Shown one piece after another: positions 1 through 5,789 of a stretch of DNA of 64,000 nucleotides. The stretch spans positions 13,137-77,136 of the forward strand of contig CABRFZ010000007.1 in the NCBI GenBank assembly GCA_902470365.1, written 5' to 3'. Source of the stretch: an uncultured Collinsella sp. GTDB lineage: Bacteria; Actinomycetota; Coriobacteriia; Coriobacteriales; Coriobacteriaceae. Within the stretch, counting starts at the first letter, position 1. Every line of letters starts with the position of its first letter. The position numbers were made by a program, and so were the translations under genes. Under the pieces are notes generated by a model. The model searched no databases. It had not been told where the DNA came from and saw only the letters and a list, made by a program, of their open reading frames with translations.

Positions 1-588
1 TATCTCATCGAAGATGACTTTGATTGTGAGTTTCGCCTTGCCGGGAAGCCGATTCCCGCGCTCGCGTCGATTGATGCCGCCCAGTCGGTTATCTACACCA
101 ACACGTTTTCGAAGAGCCTTTCATCGGCGTTGCGTCTAGCGTACATGGTGCTGCCCGATGAGCTAATGGAGCGGTTTAGGCGCAACCTTGGTTTCTACGC
201 CTCGTCGGTGAGCTCTGTTGACCAGGTCGCTTTGGCGCGTTTGCTGGAATCTGGTGATTACGAGCGACATGTGAACCGCGTGCGCGTTCGTGCTCGCGAG
301 GCGCGTGATGGCCTGATGGCGCTTGTGCGGAAGGTATTTCCGGCAGGAGAGGTCTCGATCGAGCATGCAGACGCGGGCCTTTACTGTACCGTTGCCCTGT
401 CCGAGGATGGGGCTGGGGAGAGTTTCGCGAAGGCTCTTGCTGACGCTCGTATTTCCTATGTCAACATCGCCGATTGCCTGTGGACGGGTGATCGGGCTTC
501 GACTAAGAACGCTCCATCTCGCGTCCTTATTCAATACGACGACCTGAGCCCTCAGTCACTCATTGTTCTTCAAGAACGGCTGCAATAA
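1..588 (+). CDS. MocR-type transcriptional regulator, C-terminal part (aminotransferase-like domain), 5' truncated by window edge
   Basis: The window opens inside this gene, so only the last 195 residues are visible. They form the C-terminal part of a class I PLP-dependent aminotransferase fold. Near the edge is IEDDFDCEFR, matching the EDDYDSEFR-like stretch characteristic of MocR regulators (a GntR winged helix fused to an aminotransferase domain). It is followed by TFSKSLSSALRLAYMVLP, whose lysine (visible residue 38) is the expected PLP-binding residue. Family members use PLP or an amino compound as ligand to control nearby genes. The DNA-binding half lies outside the window, so a plain aminotransferase cannot be excluded, but the segment around the lysine is much closer to MocR/PdxR proteins. 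The gene converges on the rubrerythrin gene. Confidence 0.8.
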   Translation, partial: YLIEDDFDCEFRLAGKPIPALASIDAAQSVIYTNTFSKSLSSALRLAYMVLPDELMERFRRNLGFYASSVSSVDQVALARLLESGDYERHVNRVRVRAREARDGLMALVRKVFPAGEVSIEHADAGLYCTVALSEDGAGESFAKALADARISYVNIADCLWTGDRASTKNAPSRVLIQYDDLSPQSLIVLQERLQ

Positions 589-594
589 GCCCAC

Positions 595-625
595 GAAAAA
601 GGCCCGAACCAATACGGTCCGGGCC
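595..625 (-). terminator. Rho-independent terminator of the rubrerythrin gene
   Basis: The hairpin GGCCCGaACC / GGTcCGGGCC occupies 601-625. On the minus strand it is followed by TTTTT (596-600), so it mainly terminates the rubrerythrin transcript. It lies between two convergent genes and may also slow reading from the plus side, where no T-run follows. Confidence 0.8.
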
Positions 626-660
626 TCATCGAGCTTGAGGTTATGTCTCAGGCGGTTGGC

Positions 661-1221
661 TTAGCCAAAGTAGCGCTTGAGCAGGCCGGCGAAAGCCTTG
701 CCGTGGCGGGCCTCGTCGCGAGCCATCTCGTGCACGGTGTCGTGGATGGCATCGAGGCCAGCGGCCTTGGCGCGCTTGGCAAGATCGGTCTTGCCGGCGG
801 TGGCGCCGTTCTCAGCCTCAACGCGCATCTCGAGGTTCTTCTTGGTGGAGTCGGTCACGACCTCGCCCAGGAGCTCAGCGAACTTGGCGGCGTGCTCGGC
901 CTCCTCGTGGGCAGCCTTCTCCCAGTACAGGCCGATCTCGGGATAACCCTCGCGATGGGCGACGCGAGCCATGGCCAGGTACATACCGACCTCGGAGCAC
1001 TCGCCCTCAAAGTTGGCGCGCAGGTCGGCAACGATGTCCTCGGAGACGCCCTCCATCTTGGCGACACCCACGACGTGCTCGGCAGCCCACTCGAGCTGAC
1101 CCTCCTCCTGCTTCAGGAAGCGAGAACCGGGAACGCCGCACTGGGGGCACTTGAAGTCCTCGGGCAGCTGGTCGCCGTCGAACTCTTCCACATAACCGCA
1201 AACGGGGCAAACAAACTTCAT
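661..1221 (-). CDS. Rubrerythrin with N-terminal rubredoxin domain (reverse rubrerythrin type)
   Basis: This 186-residue cytoplasmic non-haem iron protein reduces hydrogen peroxide to water in anaerobes. It begins with a rubredoxin-like knuckle, CPVC at residues 5-8 and CPQC at 25-28, followed by a four-helix diiron domain. The diiron domain has the expected glutamate and ExxH motifs: EGECSEVGMYL, AHEEAEHAAKF and ARDEARHGKAF. Rubredoxin at the N-terminus is the reversed order relative to classical rubrerythrin. The start at 1221 is chosen because AAAGGA lies just upstream and the protein then begins MKFVCPVCGY; a longer in-frame extension to 1326 has no family counterpart. It is transcribed divergently from the alcohol dehydrogenase gene and ends in a strong terminator. 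Peroxide-dependent control, for example by PerR, is likely for this family but not shown. Confidence 0.93.
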   Translation of the reverse strand: MKFVCPVCGYVEEFDGDQLPEDFKCPQCGVPGSRFLKQEEGQLEWAAEHVVGVAKMEGVSEDIVADLRANFEGECSEVGMYLAMARVAHREGYPEIGLYWEKAAHEEAEHAAKFAELLGEVVTDSTKKNLEMRVEAENGATAGKTDLAKRAKAAGLDAIHDTVHEMARDEARHGKAFAGLLKRYFG

Positions 1222-1305
1222 GATTCGATCCTTTCGATCGATGGCGATTGTGCGCTCGTCCGGTCCCGTAAGGGCCCTCTCCGGACGTGCGTCTTGACGA
1301 GTTCT

Positions 1306-1333
1306 ATTATCCATAAATGCAACCAAATGTGAA
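1306..1333 (-). promoter_or_regulatory. Candidate promoter for the rubrerythrin gene
   Basis: On the minus strand TTCACA (1328-1333) and GATAAT (1306-1311) are separated by 16 bases, a plausible sigma-A promoter with a leader of about 80 bases. The flanking AT-rich stretch 1338-1360 has partial dyad symmetry, which could be a Fur/PerR-type site. This is a weak call from sequence alone. Confidence 0.35.
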
Positions 1334-1380
1334 GCCTATTAGGAATGATTTTTAATAAAACAATTTCGAGATATGAAGAT

Positions 1381-1394
1381 GTTGATTGATTAAC
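1381..1394. promoter_or_regulatory. Candidate operator, distal copy
   Basis: GTTGATTGATTAAC is an imperfect dyad of form GTTGA-N4-TTAAC. It resembles the perfect dyad at 1444-1459 and lies 64 bp from it centre to centre, about six helical turns. Both are upstream of the alcohol dehydrogenase gene. The regulator is unknown. Confidence 0.4.
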
Positions 1395-1443
1395 GATTGG
1401 GAGGCCGTCTGTGATCTTTGCTGAGTACAATCGGGCGAGCAAA

Positions 1444-1459
1444 TGTTGACCTATCAACA
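1444..1459. promoter_or_regulatory. Candidate operator, proximal copy, just before the alcohol dehydrogenase RBS
   Basis: TGTTGACCTATCAACA is a perfect inverted repeat with 6-base arms and a 4-base centre. It ends only four bases before the AAGGAG ribosome-binding site at 1464-1469, a position where a bound repressor would block transcription of the dehydrogenase pair. See also the similar site at 1381. Confidence 0.45.
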
Positions 1460-1477
1460 AATGAAGGAGTTTCCTTT

Positions 1478-2698
1478 ATGCATCTAGCCCGTCGTGCCTG
1501 GTGCCGAACATATCAGACGGTTTTTCGCATTGCATTGCCGATCCTGCCCTATACCGAGCCGCGCATTTTAGAGCATGCCGAGGATGTGCCCGCGGTGCTT
1601 CAAAAGCGCTCGATTCAGAAGGTCCTTATCGTGACGGATCCCGGCATTGCCCGTCTGGGGCTCACGGCACCGCTCGAGACGGCGCTCGCATCCAGGGGGA
1701 TTGGCGTTACGGTCTATGCCGAAACGCGTGCGAACCCCACGGTCTCAAACGTGGAGGAAGCGGCGTTCCTGTATCGAGAGAGCGCCTGCCAGGCCATTAT
1801 CGGTTTTGGCGGAGGATCAGCCATGGACTGCGCCAAGGGTGTGGGGGCGCGCATTGCGCAGCCAAACAAGCCCATCAACAAGATGCGCGGCCTACTGCGG
1901 ATTCATCGTCTCCTGCCGCTGCTTATTGCGGTTCCCACTACCGCCGGTACGGGAAGCGAAGTCACGCTCGCGGCGGTTATCACCGATGACGAGACACACT
2001 ACAAATACCCCATTAACGACTTTGTGCTTATCCCGCGTTTTGCAGTCCACGACCCCGAGTTTACGTGCGGCTTGCCCGCTTCCATTACGGGGCAGACGGG
2101 CATGGACGCCCTGACGCATGCCGTTGAGGCCTTTATCGGGCGAAGCACCACGCCCTATACGCGTAAGATGGCGCGACAGGCGGTGCAGCTTATCCACGAC
2201 AATTTGCTCGAGGCCTATGAGCATGGTGACGACATGTGCGCTCGTCGCAATATGCTTTCGGCGGCGTATAAGGCGGGCGTTGCGTTTACCCGCTCCTATG
2301 TCGGATATGTGCATGCCATCGCGCACAGTCTGGGCGGCCGATACGGAATTCCGCACGGTTTGGCCAACGCGATCATCCTGCCGCACATGCTTCGCGCTTA
2401 TGGCGACGCCGCCGCCCCCAAGCTTGCCGATCTTGCTCGCATGGCGGGCATTGCGCCGGCTACCGCGCAGGATAGTCTTGCGGCCGAGGCCTTTATCGAT
2501 TGGGTCGACCGCATGAACGAGATCCTGGGAATCCCCAAATATGTCTTGGGCATTCGCCGCTCCGACATTCCCGAGATGGCGGCGCATGCCGATGCCGAGG
2601 CCAATCCCCTGTACCCCGTTCCGCTTCTAATGGACCGCTTGGAGCTCGAGCATATGTATGAAGTCGTTGCAGGTGGTATGTTTGAGGGCGAGAACTAG
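1478..2698 (+). CDS. Iron-containing alcohol dehydrogenase
   Basis: This 406-residue cytoplasmic protein belongs to the group III (iron-activated) alcohol dehydrogenases, which interconvert alcohols and aldehydes with NAD(P). Visible family marks are the nucleotide-binding GFGGGSAMDCAKG, the PTTAGTGSEVT segment, the metal-ligand region GMDALTHAVEAFIG, and the histidine cluster HAIAHSLGGRYGIPHG. The start at 1478 is preceded by AAGGAG with an 8-base gap; an earlier in-frame codon at 1418 lies upstream of the operator-like dyad and is less likely. The following aldehyde dehydrogenase gene begins eight bases after the stop, its ribosome-binding site overlapping the stop region. The two enzymes probably act as a pair, for example alcohol to aldehyde to acid or the reverse. 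The substrate cannot be told from sequence. Confidence 0.92.
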   Translation: MHLARRAWCRTYQTVFRIALPILPYTEPRILEHAEDVPAVLQKRSIQKVLIVTDPGIARLGLTAPLETALASRGIGVTVYAETRANPTVSNVEEAAFLYRESACQAIIGFGGGSAMDCAKGVGARIAQPNKPINKMRGLLRIHRLLPLLIAVPTTAGTGSEVTLAAVITDDETHYKYPINDFVLIPRFAVHDPEFTCGLPASITGQTGMDALTHAVEAFIGRSTTPYTRKMARQAVQLIHDNLLEAYEHGDDMCARRNMLSAAYKAGVAFTRSYVGYVHAIAHSLGGRYGIPHGLANAIILPHMLRAYGDAAAPKLADLARMAGIAPATAQDSLAAEAFIDWVDRMNEILGIPKYVLGIRRSDIPEMAAHADAEANPLYPVPLLMDRLELEHMYEVVAGGMFEGEN

Positions 2699-2706
2699 GA
2701 GGGCAC

Positions 2707-4086
2707 ATGAACACCGAGGAAATTGCGCGCATCGTCGGCGATCAGCGCGCCTATTTTAAGACGCACGCCACGTTTGATGTCGATGCTCGACGTCGCGCGC
2801 TCGTGAGTTTATGCGATGCGGTGCGGGCCCACGAGGCTGATATCGCCCATGCGCTCAAGACCGATTTGGGGAAGTCGCATGACGAGGCCTATATGTGCGA
2901 GATCGGCACGTCGCTTTCCGAGATTCGACATCAGATCGCTCACGTGGCTCGGTGGAGTCGTCCGCGCCTGCGTCCGTGCGATCTCGCTAACGCCGTGAGC
3001 GCGTGCAAAACGCAAGCCGTGCCCTATGGCGTCACGCTCATCATGGCTCCGTGGAACTACCCGTTTTTGCTAACACTCGAGCCGCTCGCCGGCGCCCTTG
3101 CCGCGGGCAATACCGTGGTCATCAAGCCGAGTGCCTATGCTCCGGCATCGAGCGCGGTGCTCAAGCAAATCTGTGAAGAGGCATTTGATCCGCGCCTGGT
3201 GACGGTTGTCGAGGGCGGGCGCGCCGAGAACGAAGCGTTGCTCGATGAGTGCTGGGACAAGATCTTCTTTACCGGTAGCGTTCCGGTCGGCAAGCTCGTC
3301 ATGGAGCGCGCAAGTAAAAACCTTACGCCCGTGACGCTTGAGCTGGGCGGAAAGAGTCCCTGTATCGTGGATGTGACGGCAAACTTGAAGGTTGCGGCAC
3401 GGCGTATCGCCTTTGGTAAGTGGCTCAACGTGGGGCAGACCTGCGTGGCGCCCGACTACCTGCTGGTCGATGCGCGCGTGCACGACGAGCTGCTGGACCT
3501 TATCAAGGAGGAGGCCCGCCGTATGTTTGGCGAGCATCCGCTCGATAACGAGGACTACGGGCATATCGTCAACGCCAAGCATTTTGCGCGCGTGCGCGGG
3601 CTGATCGATCCCGATAAGGTCGTGCTGGGAGGCACGGCGCGCGAGTCGTCGCTCAAGATTGAGCCGACGATCCTAGACGGCGTGACCCCCGATGACGCCG
3701 TGATGCAGGAGGAGATCTTCGGTCCCATCTTGCCGGTGCTGACGTTTGAGAGCCTAGACGAGGCCGAAGCGTTTATTACGGATCGTCCGACGCCGCTGGC
3801 CCTGTATATCTTTAGTCAGGATCGCGCAGTTCAGCAGCGCTTCGTGCGTTACGTGCCCTTTGGCGGTGGCTGCGTCAACGACACCATCATGCACTTGGCT
3901 ACGAGCCATATGGGCTTTGGCGGCATGGGCGCGAGCGGTATGGGGCAGTACCATGGCCGCGAGAGCTTCGATACGTTTAGCCACAAGAAGAGCGTCGTGA
4001 ACAAGGCAACGTGGCCGGACGTGCCATTCCGCTATGCTCCTTACGCAAGCTGGAAGCACAAGTTCGTGCGCATGTTTGTGCATTAG
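2707..4086 (+). CDS. Aldehyde dehydrogenase family protein
   Basis: This NAD(P)-dependent aldehyde dehydrogenase has 459 residues, a length typical of the short class 3/coniferyl-aldehyde-dehydrogenase-like branch. The substrate-binding motif APWNYPF is near residue 115. The general-base glutamate sits in LELGGKSP (residue 212) and the catalytic cysteine in GQTCVAPDY (residue 246). The C-terminal end HKKSVVNK is also typical of class 3 enzymes. The ribosome-binding site AGGAGG directly follows the stop of the upstream alcohol dehydrogenase, so the genes are co-transcribed and probably translationally coupled. Aldehyde detoxification or alcohol fermentation is the likely role; the physiological substrate is unknown. 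Confidence 0.93.
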   Translation: MNTEEIARIVGDQRAYFKTHATFDVDARRRALVSLCDAVRAHEADIAHALKTDLGKSHDEAYMCEIGTSLSEIRHQIAHVARWSRPRLRPCDLANAVSACKTQAVPYGVTLIMAPWNYPFLLTLEPLAGALAAGNTVVIKPSAYAPASSAVLKQICEEAFDPRLVTVVEGGRAENEALLDECWDKIFFTGSVPVGKLVMERASKNLTPVTLELGGKSPCIVDVTANLKVAARRIAFGKWLNVGQTCVAPDYLLVDARVHDELLDLIKEEARRMFGEHPLDNEDYGHIVNAKHFARVRGLIDPDKVVLGGTARESSLKIEPTILDGVTPDDAVMQEEIFGPILPVLTFESLDEAEAFITDRPTPLALYIFSQDRAVQQRFVRYVPFGGGCVNDTIMHLATSHMGFGGMGASGMGQYHGRESFDTFSHKKSVVNKATWPDVPFRYAPYASWKHKFVRMFVH

Positions 4087-4094
4087 AAAAGGGC

Positions 4095-4128
4095 GCAGGT
4101 AATACGAACAAGTGTTCCTATTACCTGC
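4095..4128 (+). terminator. Hairpin downstream of the dehydrogenase operon
   Basis: GCAGGTAATA and TATTACCTGC form a perfect 10-bp stem with a 14-base loop, followed by ATTTTGCG. It is a probable terminator with a weak T-run. The loop and 3' arm contain GTGTTCCTAT, which recurs at about 4362-4371 downstream of the small peptide gene. Confidence 0.55.
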
Positions 4129-4191
4129 ATTTTGCGTTAGACTACTGTTATGGAGCACGGATGGGCCAACTCCCTTTAGAAGGGATTTGGT

Positions 4192-4275
4192 ATGAACGTA
4201 GGCGATGTTATTTCGTTATTGGCGTTGTTGATTGCGGCTATCGAACTCGGTCTGTTTATCGGCCGAATGAAATAG
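4192..4275 (+). CDS. Putative 27-residue single-pass membrane peptide, possibly a holin-like/type I toxin
   Basis: This small open frame encodes 27 residues: a short polar start (MNVGDV), about 18 hydrophobic residues with one internal glutamate, and a basic end (GRMK). AGAAGGG lies seven to eight bases before the ATG. The architecture (tiny hydrophobic helix with a basic tail) and the C-rich stretch immediately after the stop recall the short holin-like toxins of Gram-positive bacteria, many of which are controlled by an antisense RNA. No antisense promoter was firmly identified. It is too small to prove by inspection and could be a chance frame, but the combination of ribosome-binding site, hydrophobicity and isolation in an otherwise gene-free 425-base gap supports it. 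Confidence 0.45.
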   Translation: MNVGDVISLLALLIAAIELGLFIGRMK

Positions 4276-4511
4276 CCGCCCCCGCGTAAGCGAAGACGGC
4301 CACTTCTCACGATGAAAACGTGTATCGGAGTTGGCAAGACCCGCGGCAACGGGTGCCATCCGTGTTCCTATCTTATCTGCAAGCGTTCTGTCGCGCAAGC
4401 GTTGAGGCAAACGATTGAAGGACGCAGACAGGATGTATTTGTGTCCGCACGGGACCGTAGACTTCTCAATAAGGTTACACACCGGTTTATCCGGCCGTTA
4501 GAGGAGCTGCT
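4276..4511. other. Intergenic stretch with small hairpin, no clear gene
   Basis: These 236 bases hold a short hairpin ACCCG...CGGGT at about 4333-4349 and a second GTGTTCCTAT copy. An open frame starting at 4312 overlaps the HIRAN gene in another frame and has no ribosome-binding site or recognisable composition. Part of the stretch could be the 3' untranslated region of the preceding peptide gene. Confidence 0.4.
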
Positions 4512-4838
4512 ATGTACGAGCCTTCGCGTGTTCTTCTGTCATTTCACATTGCAGGATTTCAGTATGTCGATGGCGCCTTGGTCTTGGGCGATCTTAAAGC
4601 GGGCGATAAGCTGACGCTGTGTGCCGAGCGCGATAATCCCCATGACCCTGAGGCGGTTGCGATTTATTACGGCAACACCAAGCTTGGCTATGTTCCGGGA
4701 AACGAGGTCGGCCCGCTGTCCTTGATGATGTATTACGGCCACGAGGACGTATTTGAGGCCCGCGTGCAACAGGTTGCCCCCGAGCGCAGCCCGTGGCACC
4801 AGGTGCGCGTTGGCCTCTATGTGGTGGATGCCCGCTAG
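4512..4838 (+). CDS. HIRAN domain-containing protein
   Basis: This 108-residue protein consists almost entirely of a HIRAN domain. Conserved stretches are HIAGFQYVDG near the start, a central ERDNPHDPEAVAIYY and the following KLGYVPGNE. HIRAN domains are small beta-barrels found alone in bacteria or fused to SWI2/SNF2 helicases and nucleases; in HLTF the domain binds DNA 3' ends. A DNA-binding role is therefore possible here but unproven. GAGGAG sits seven bases before the ATG. A small charged protein gene follows 18 bases later, and a phosphoesterase gene follows that, so the three may be co-transcribed. Confidence 0.85.
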   Translation: MYEPSRVLLSFHIAGFQYVDGALVLGDLKAGDKLTLCAERDNPHDPEAVAIYYGNTKLGYVPGNEVGPLSLMMYYGHEDVFEARVQQVAPERSPWHQVRVGLYVVDAR

Positions 4839-4856
4839 TCGGCAATGGAGGCGGCC

Positions 4857-5036
4857 ATGTTTGATGACGACGACCAGTTCGATCTGACAGACGATCCGTT
4901 TGAGTGGGATCTGCTACTCGACGACGATGAGTTGGAGCAGGATCGTAAGAAACGGCAGGACAAGAAAACTCAGAGTGGCGCTTCGAAAAAGCAAGACAAA
5001 CGCCGCCGCGGACTGTTCGGCGGGCTCTTTGGATAA
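4857..5036 (+). CDS. Small bipolar charged protein of unknown function
   Basis: This gene encodes 59 residues in two halves. Residues 1-28 are strongly acidic (runs of Asp, with DDPFEWDLLLDDDE), and the rest is strongly basic with many Lys and Arg, ending in RRRGLFGGLFG. I recognise no family. The start at 4857 is preferred to the ATG at 4845 because GGAGG (4847-4851) is placed five bases before it. It probably belongs to the same transcript as the HIRAN gene. The C-terminal Gly/Phe tail after a basic patch could associate with membrane or nucleic acid; that is speculation. Confidence 0.6.
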   Translation: MFDDDDQFDLTDDPFEWDLLLDDDELEQDRKKRQDKKTQSGASKKQDKRRRGLFGGLFG

Positions 5037-5054
5037 CCGCCGCATCGCTGCGTC

Positions 5055-5060
5055 TGTATA
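5055..5060 (+). promoter_or_regulatory. Candidate -10 element for the metallophosphoesterase gene
   Basis: TATACT preceded by TG lies about 45 bases before the phosphoesterase start codon at 5103. No good -35 element is visible at the usual distance, so this is only a candidate. Confidence 0.3.
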
Positions 5061-5102
5061 CTTAGCACGAGTTGAACACGTTGCGAAATGAGGACACAGA
5101 CG

Positions 5103-5648
5103 ATGATGTGGTTTACCGCCGACTTGCACCTGGGCGATACGAATATCTTGCACGACATGGACCGGCCGTTTGGCTCGGTCGAGGAGATGAACTGCAAGGT
5201 CATCGATGCCATCAATGAGTGCGTGGCTGCGGATGACCGTCTCTACATCCTGGGAGACTTTACCTATCGTTTGCCCCTGGCGGAGGCGGTGCGCCTGCGC
5301 GAGCGTATCGAATGCCAGAACGTGACGCTCATCCGCGGTAACCATGACGGCGACTGGGAAGATTCCGACGTACCGCAGATTTGGGAAGACGTGCGCGATT
5401 ACCTGGAGATTGCTCCCGGCTATGCCAAGGGCCATCGCCTGGTGTTGAGCCACTACCCCATGCTTAGCTGGAATGGCAAGGCGCGTGGCGCCATCATGCT
5501 ACACGGGCATATTCACAGCAGAGGAGACCGTACCAACGCGCGCAACCGCGATCGCGAGCGCCCTATCTTTCGCTACGATGTCGGTCTCGATGCCAACGAG
5601 TACAAGCCCGTAAGCCGCGATCAGTTTCTTAGCTTCTTTGGGTTATAG
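5103..5648 (+). CDS. Metallophosphoesterase family protein
   Basis: This calcineurin-like phosphoesterase of about 181 residues shows all metal-ligand motifs in order: TADLHLGD (DxH), GDFTY (GD), RGNHDGD (GNHD), SHYP and HGHIHS (GHxH). Proteins of this size and motif spacing hydrolyse phosphodiesters such as nucleotides or nucleic-acid ends with two metal ions. The true substrate is unknown. The start at 5103 is chosen because AGGA (5091-5094) is eight bases away; an in-frame ATG at 5088 overlaps that site. A large hairpin and a terminator follow the stop directly. Confidence 0.88.
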   Translation: MMWFTADLHLGDTNILHDMDRPFGSVEEMNCKVIDAINECVAADDRLYILGDFTYRLPLAEAVRLRERIECQNVTLIRGNHDGDWEDSDVPQIWEDVRDYLEIAPGYAKGHRLVLSHYPMLSWNGKARGAIMLHGHIHSRGDRTNARNRDRERPIFRYDVGLDANEYKPVSRDQFLSFFGL

Positions 5649-5701
5649 GGCGCCAGAACCACCACAAAGGGGACAGGCACCTTTGTGGTGGTTCTGGCGC
5701 C
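5649..5701. repeat. REP-like perfect palindrome with GGGACAGG core
   Basis: Two perfectly complementary 21-base arms (5649-5669 and 5681-5701) flank an 11-base loop containing GGGACAGG. The outermost six bases of both arms are GGCGCC. The last GGCGCC (5696-5701) is also the beginning of the adjacent terminator hairpin. Composition and form are like REP elements mobilised by RAYT transposases; no transposase is nearby. A similar core occurs in the loop of the hairpin at 19782-19806. Confidence 0.6.
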
Positions 5702-5731
5702 GTTGCCATTATGGCGGCGGCGCCTTTTTTT
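5696..5731 (+). terminator. Rho-independent terminator after the metallophosphoesterase gene
   Basis: GGCGCCGTTGCC (5696-5707) pairs with GGCGGCGGCGCC (5713-5724) across the loop ATTAT, followed by a seven-base T-run (5725-5731). The 5' arm shares GGCGCC with the preceding palindrome, so the two hairpins cannot form fully at once. Confidence 0.85.
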
Positions 5732-5789
5732 GTCCGCGCGGCGCGGTAGAGTGTAGCCGGTTGATATTTGCGTCCATCGAGGAGCTGCT

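Noticed and set aside
643..1332. Plus-strand 229-codon frame over the rubrerythrin gene
   Set aside because: Leu/Gly-rich shadow without motifs; the minus-strand rubrerythrin has all metal ligands.
4312..4614. 100-codon frame overlapping the HIRAN gene start
   Set aside because: No ribosome-binding site, cysteine-rich chance composition, and overlap with a well-supported gene in another frame.
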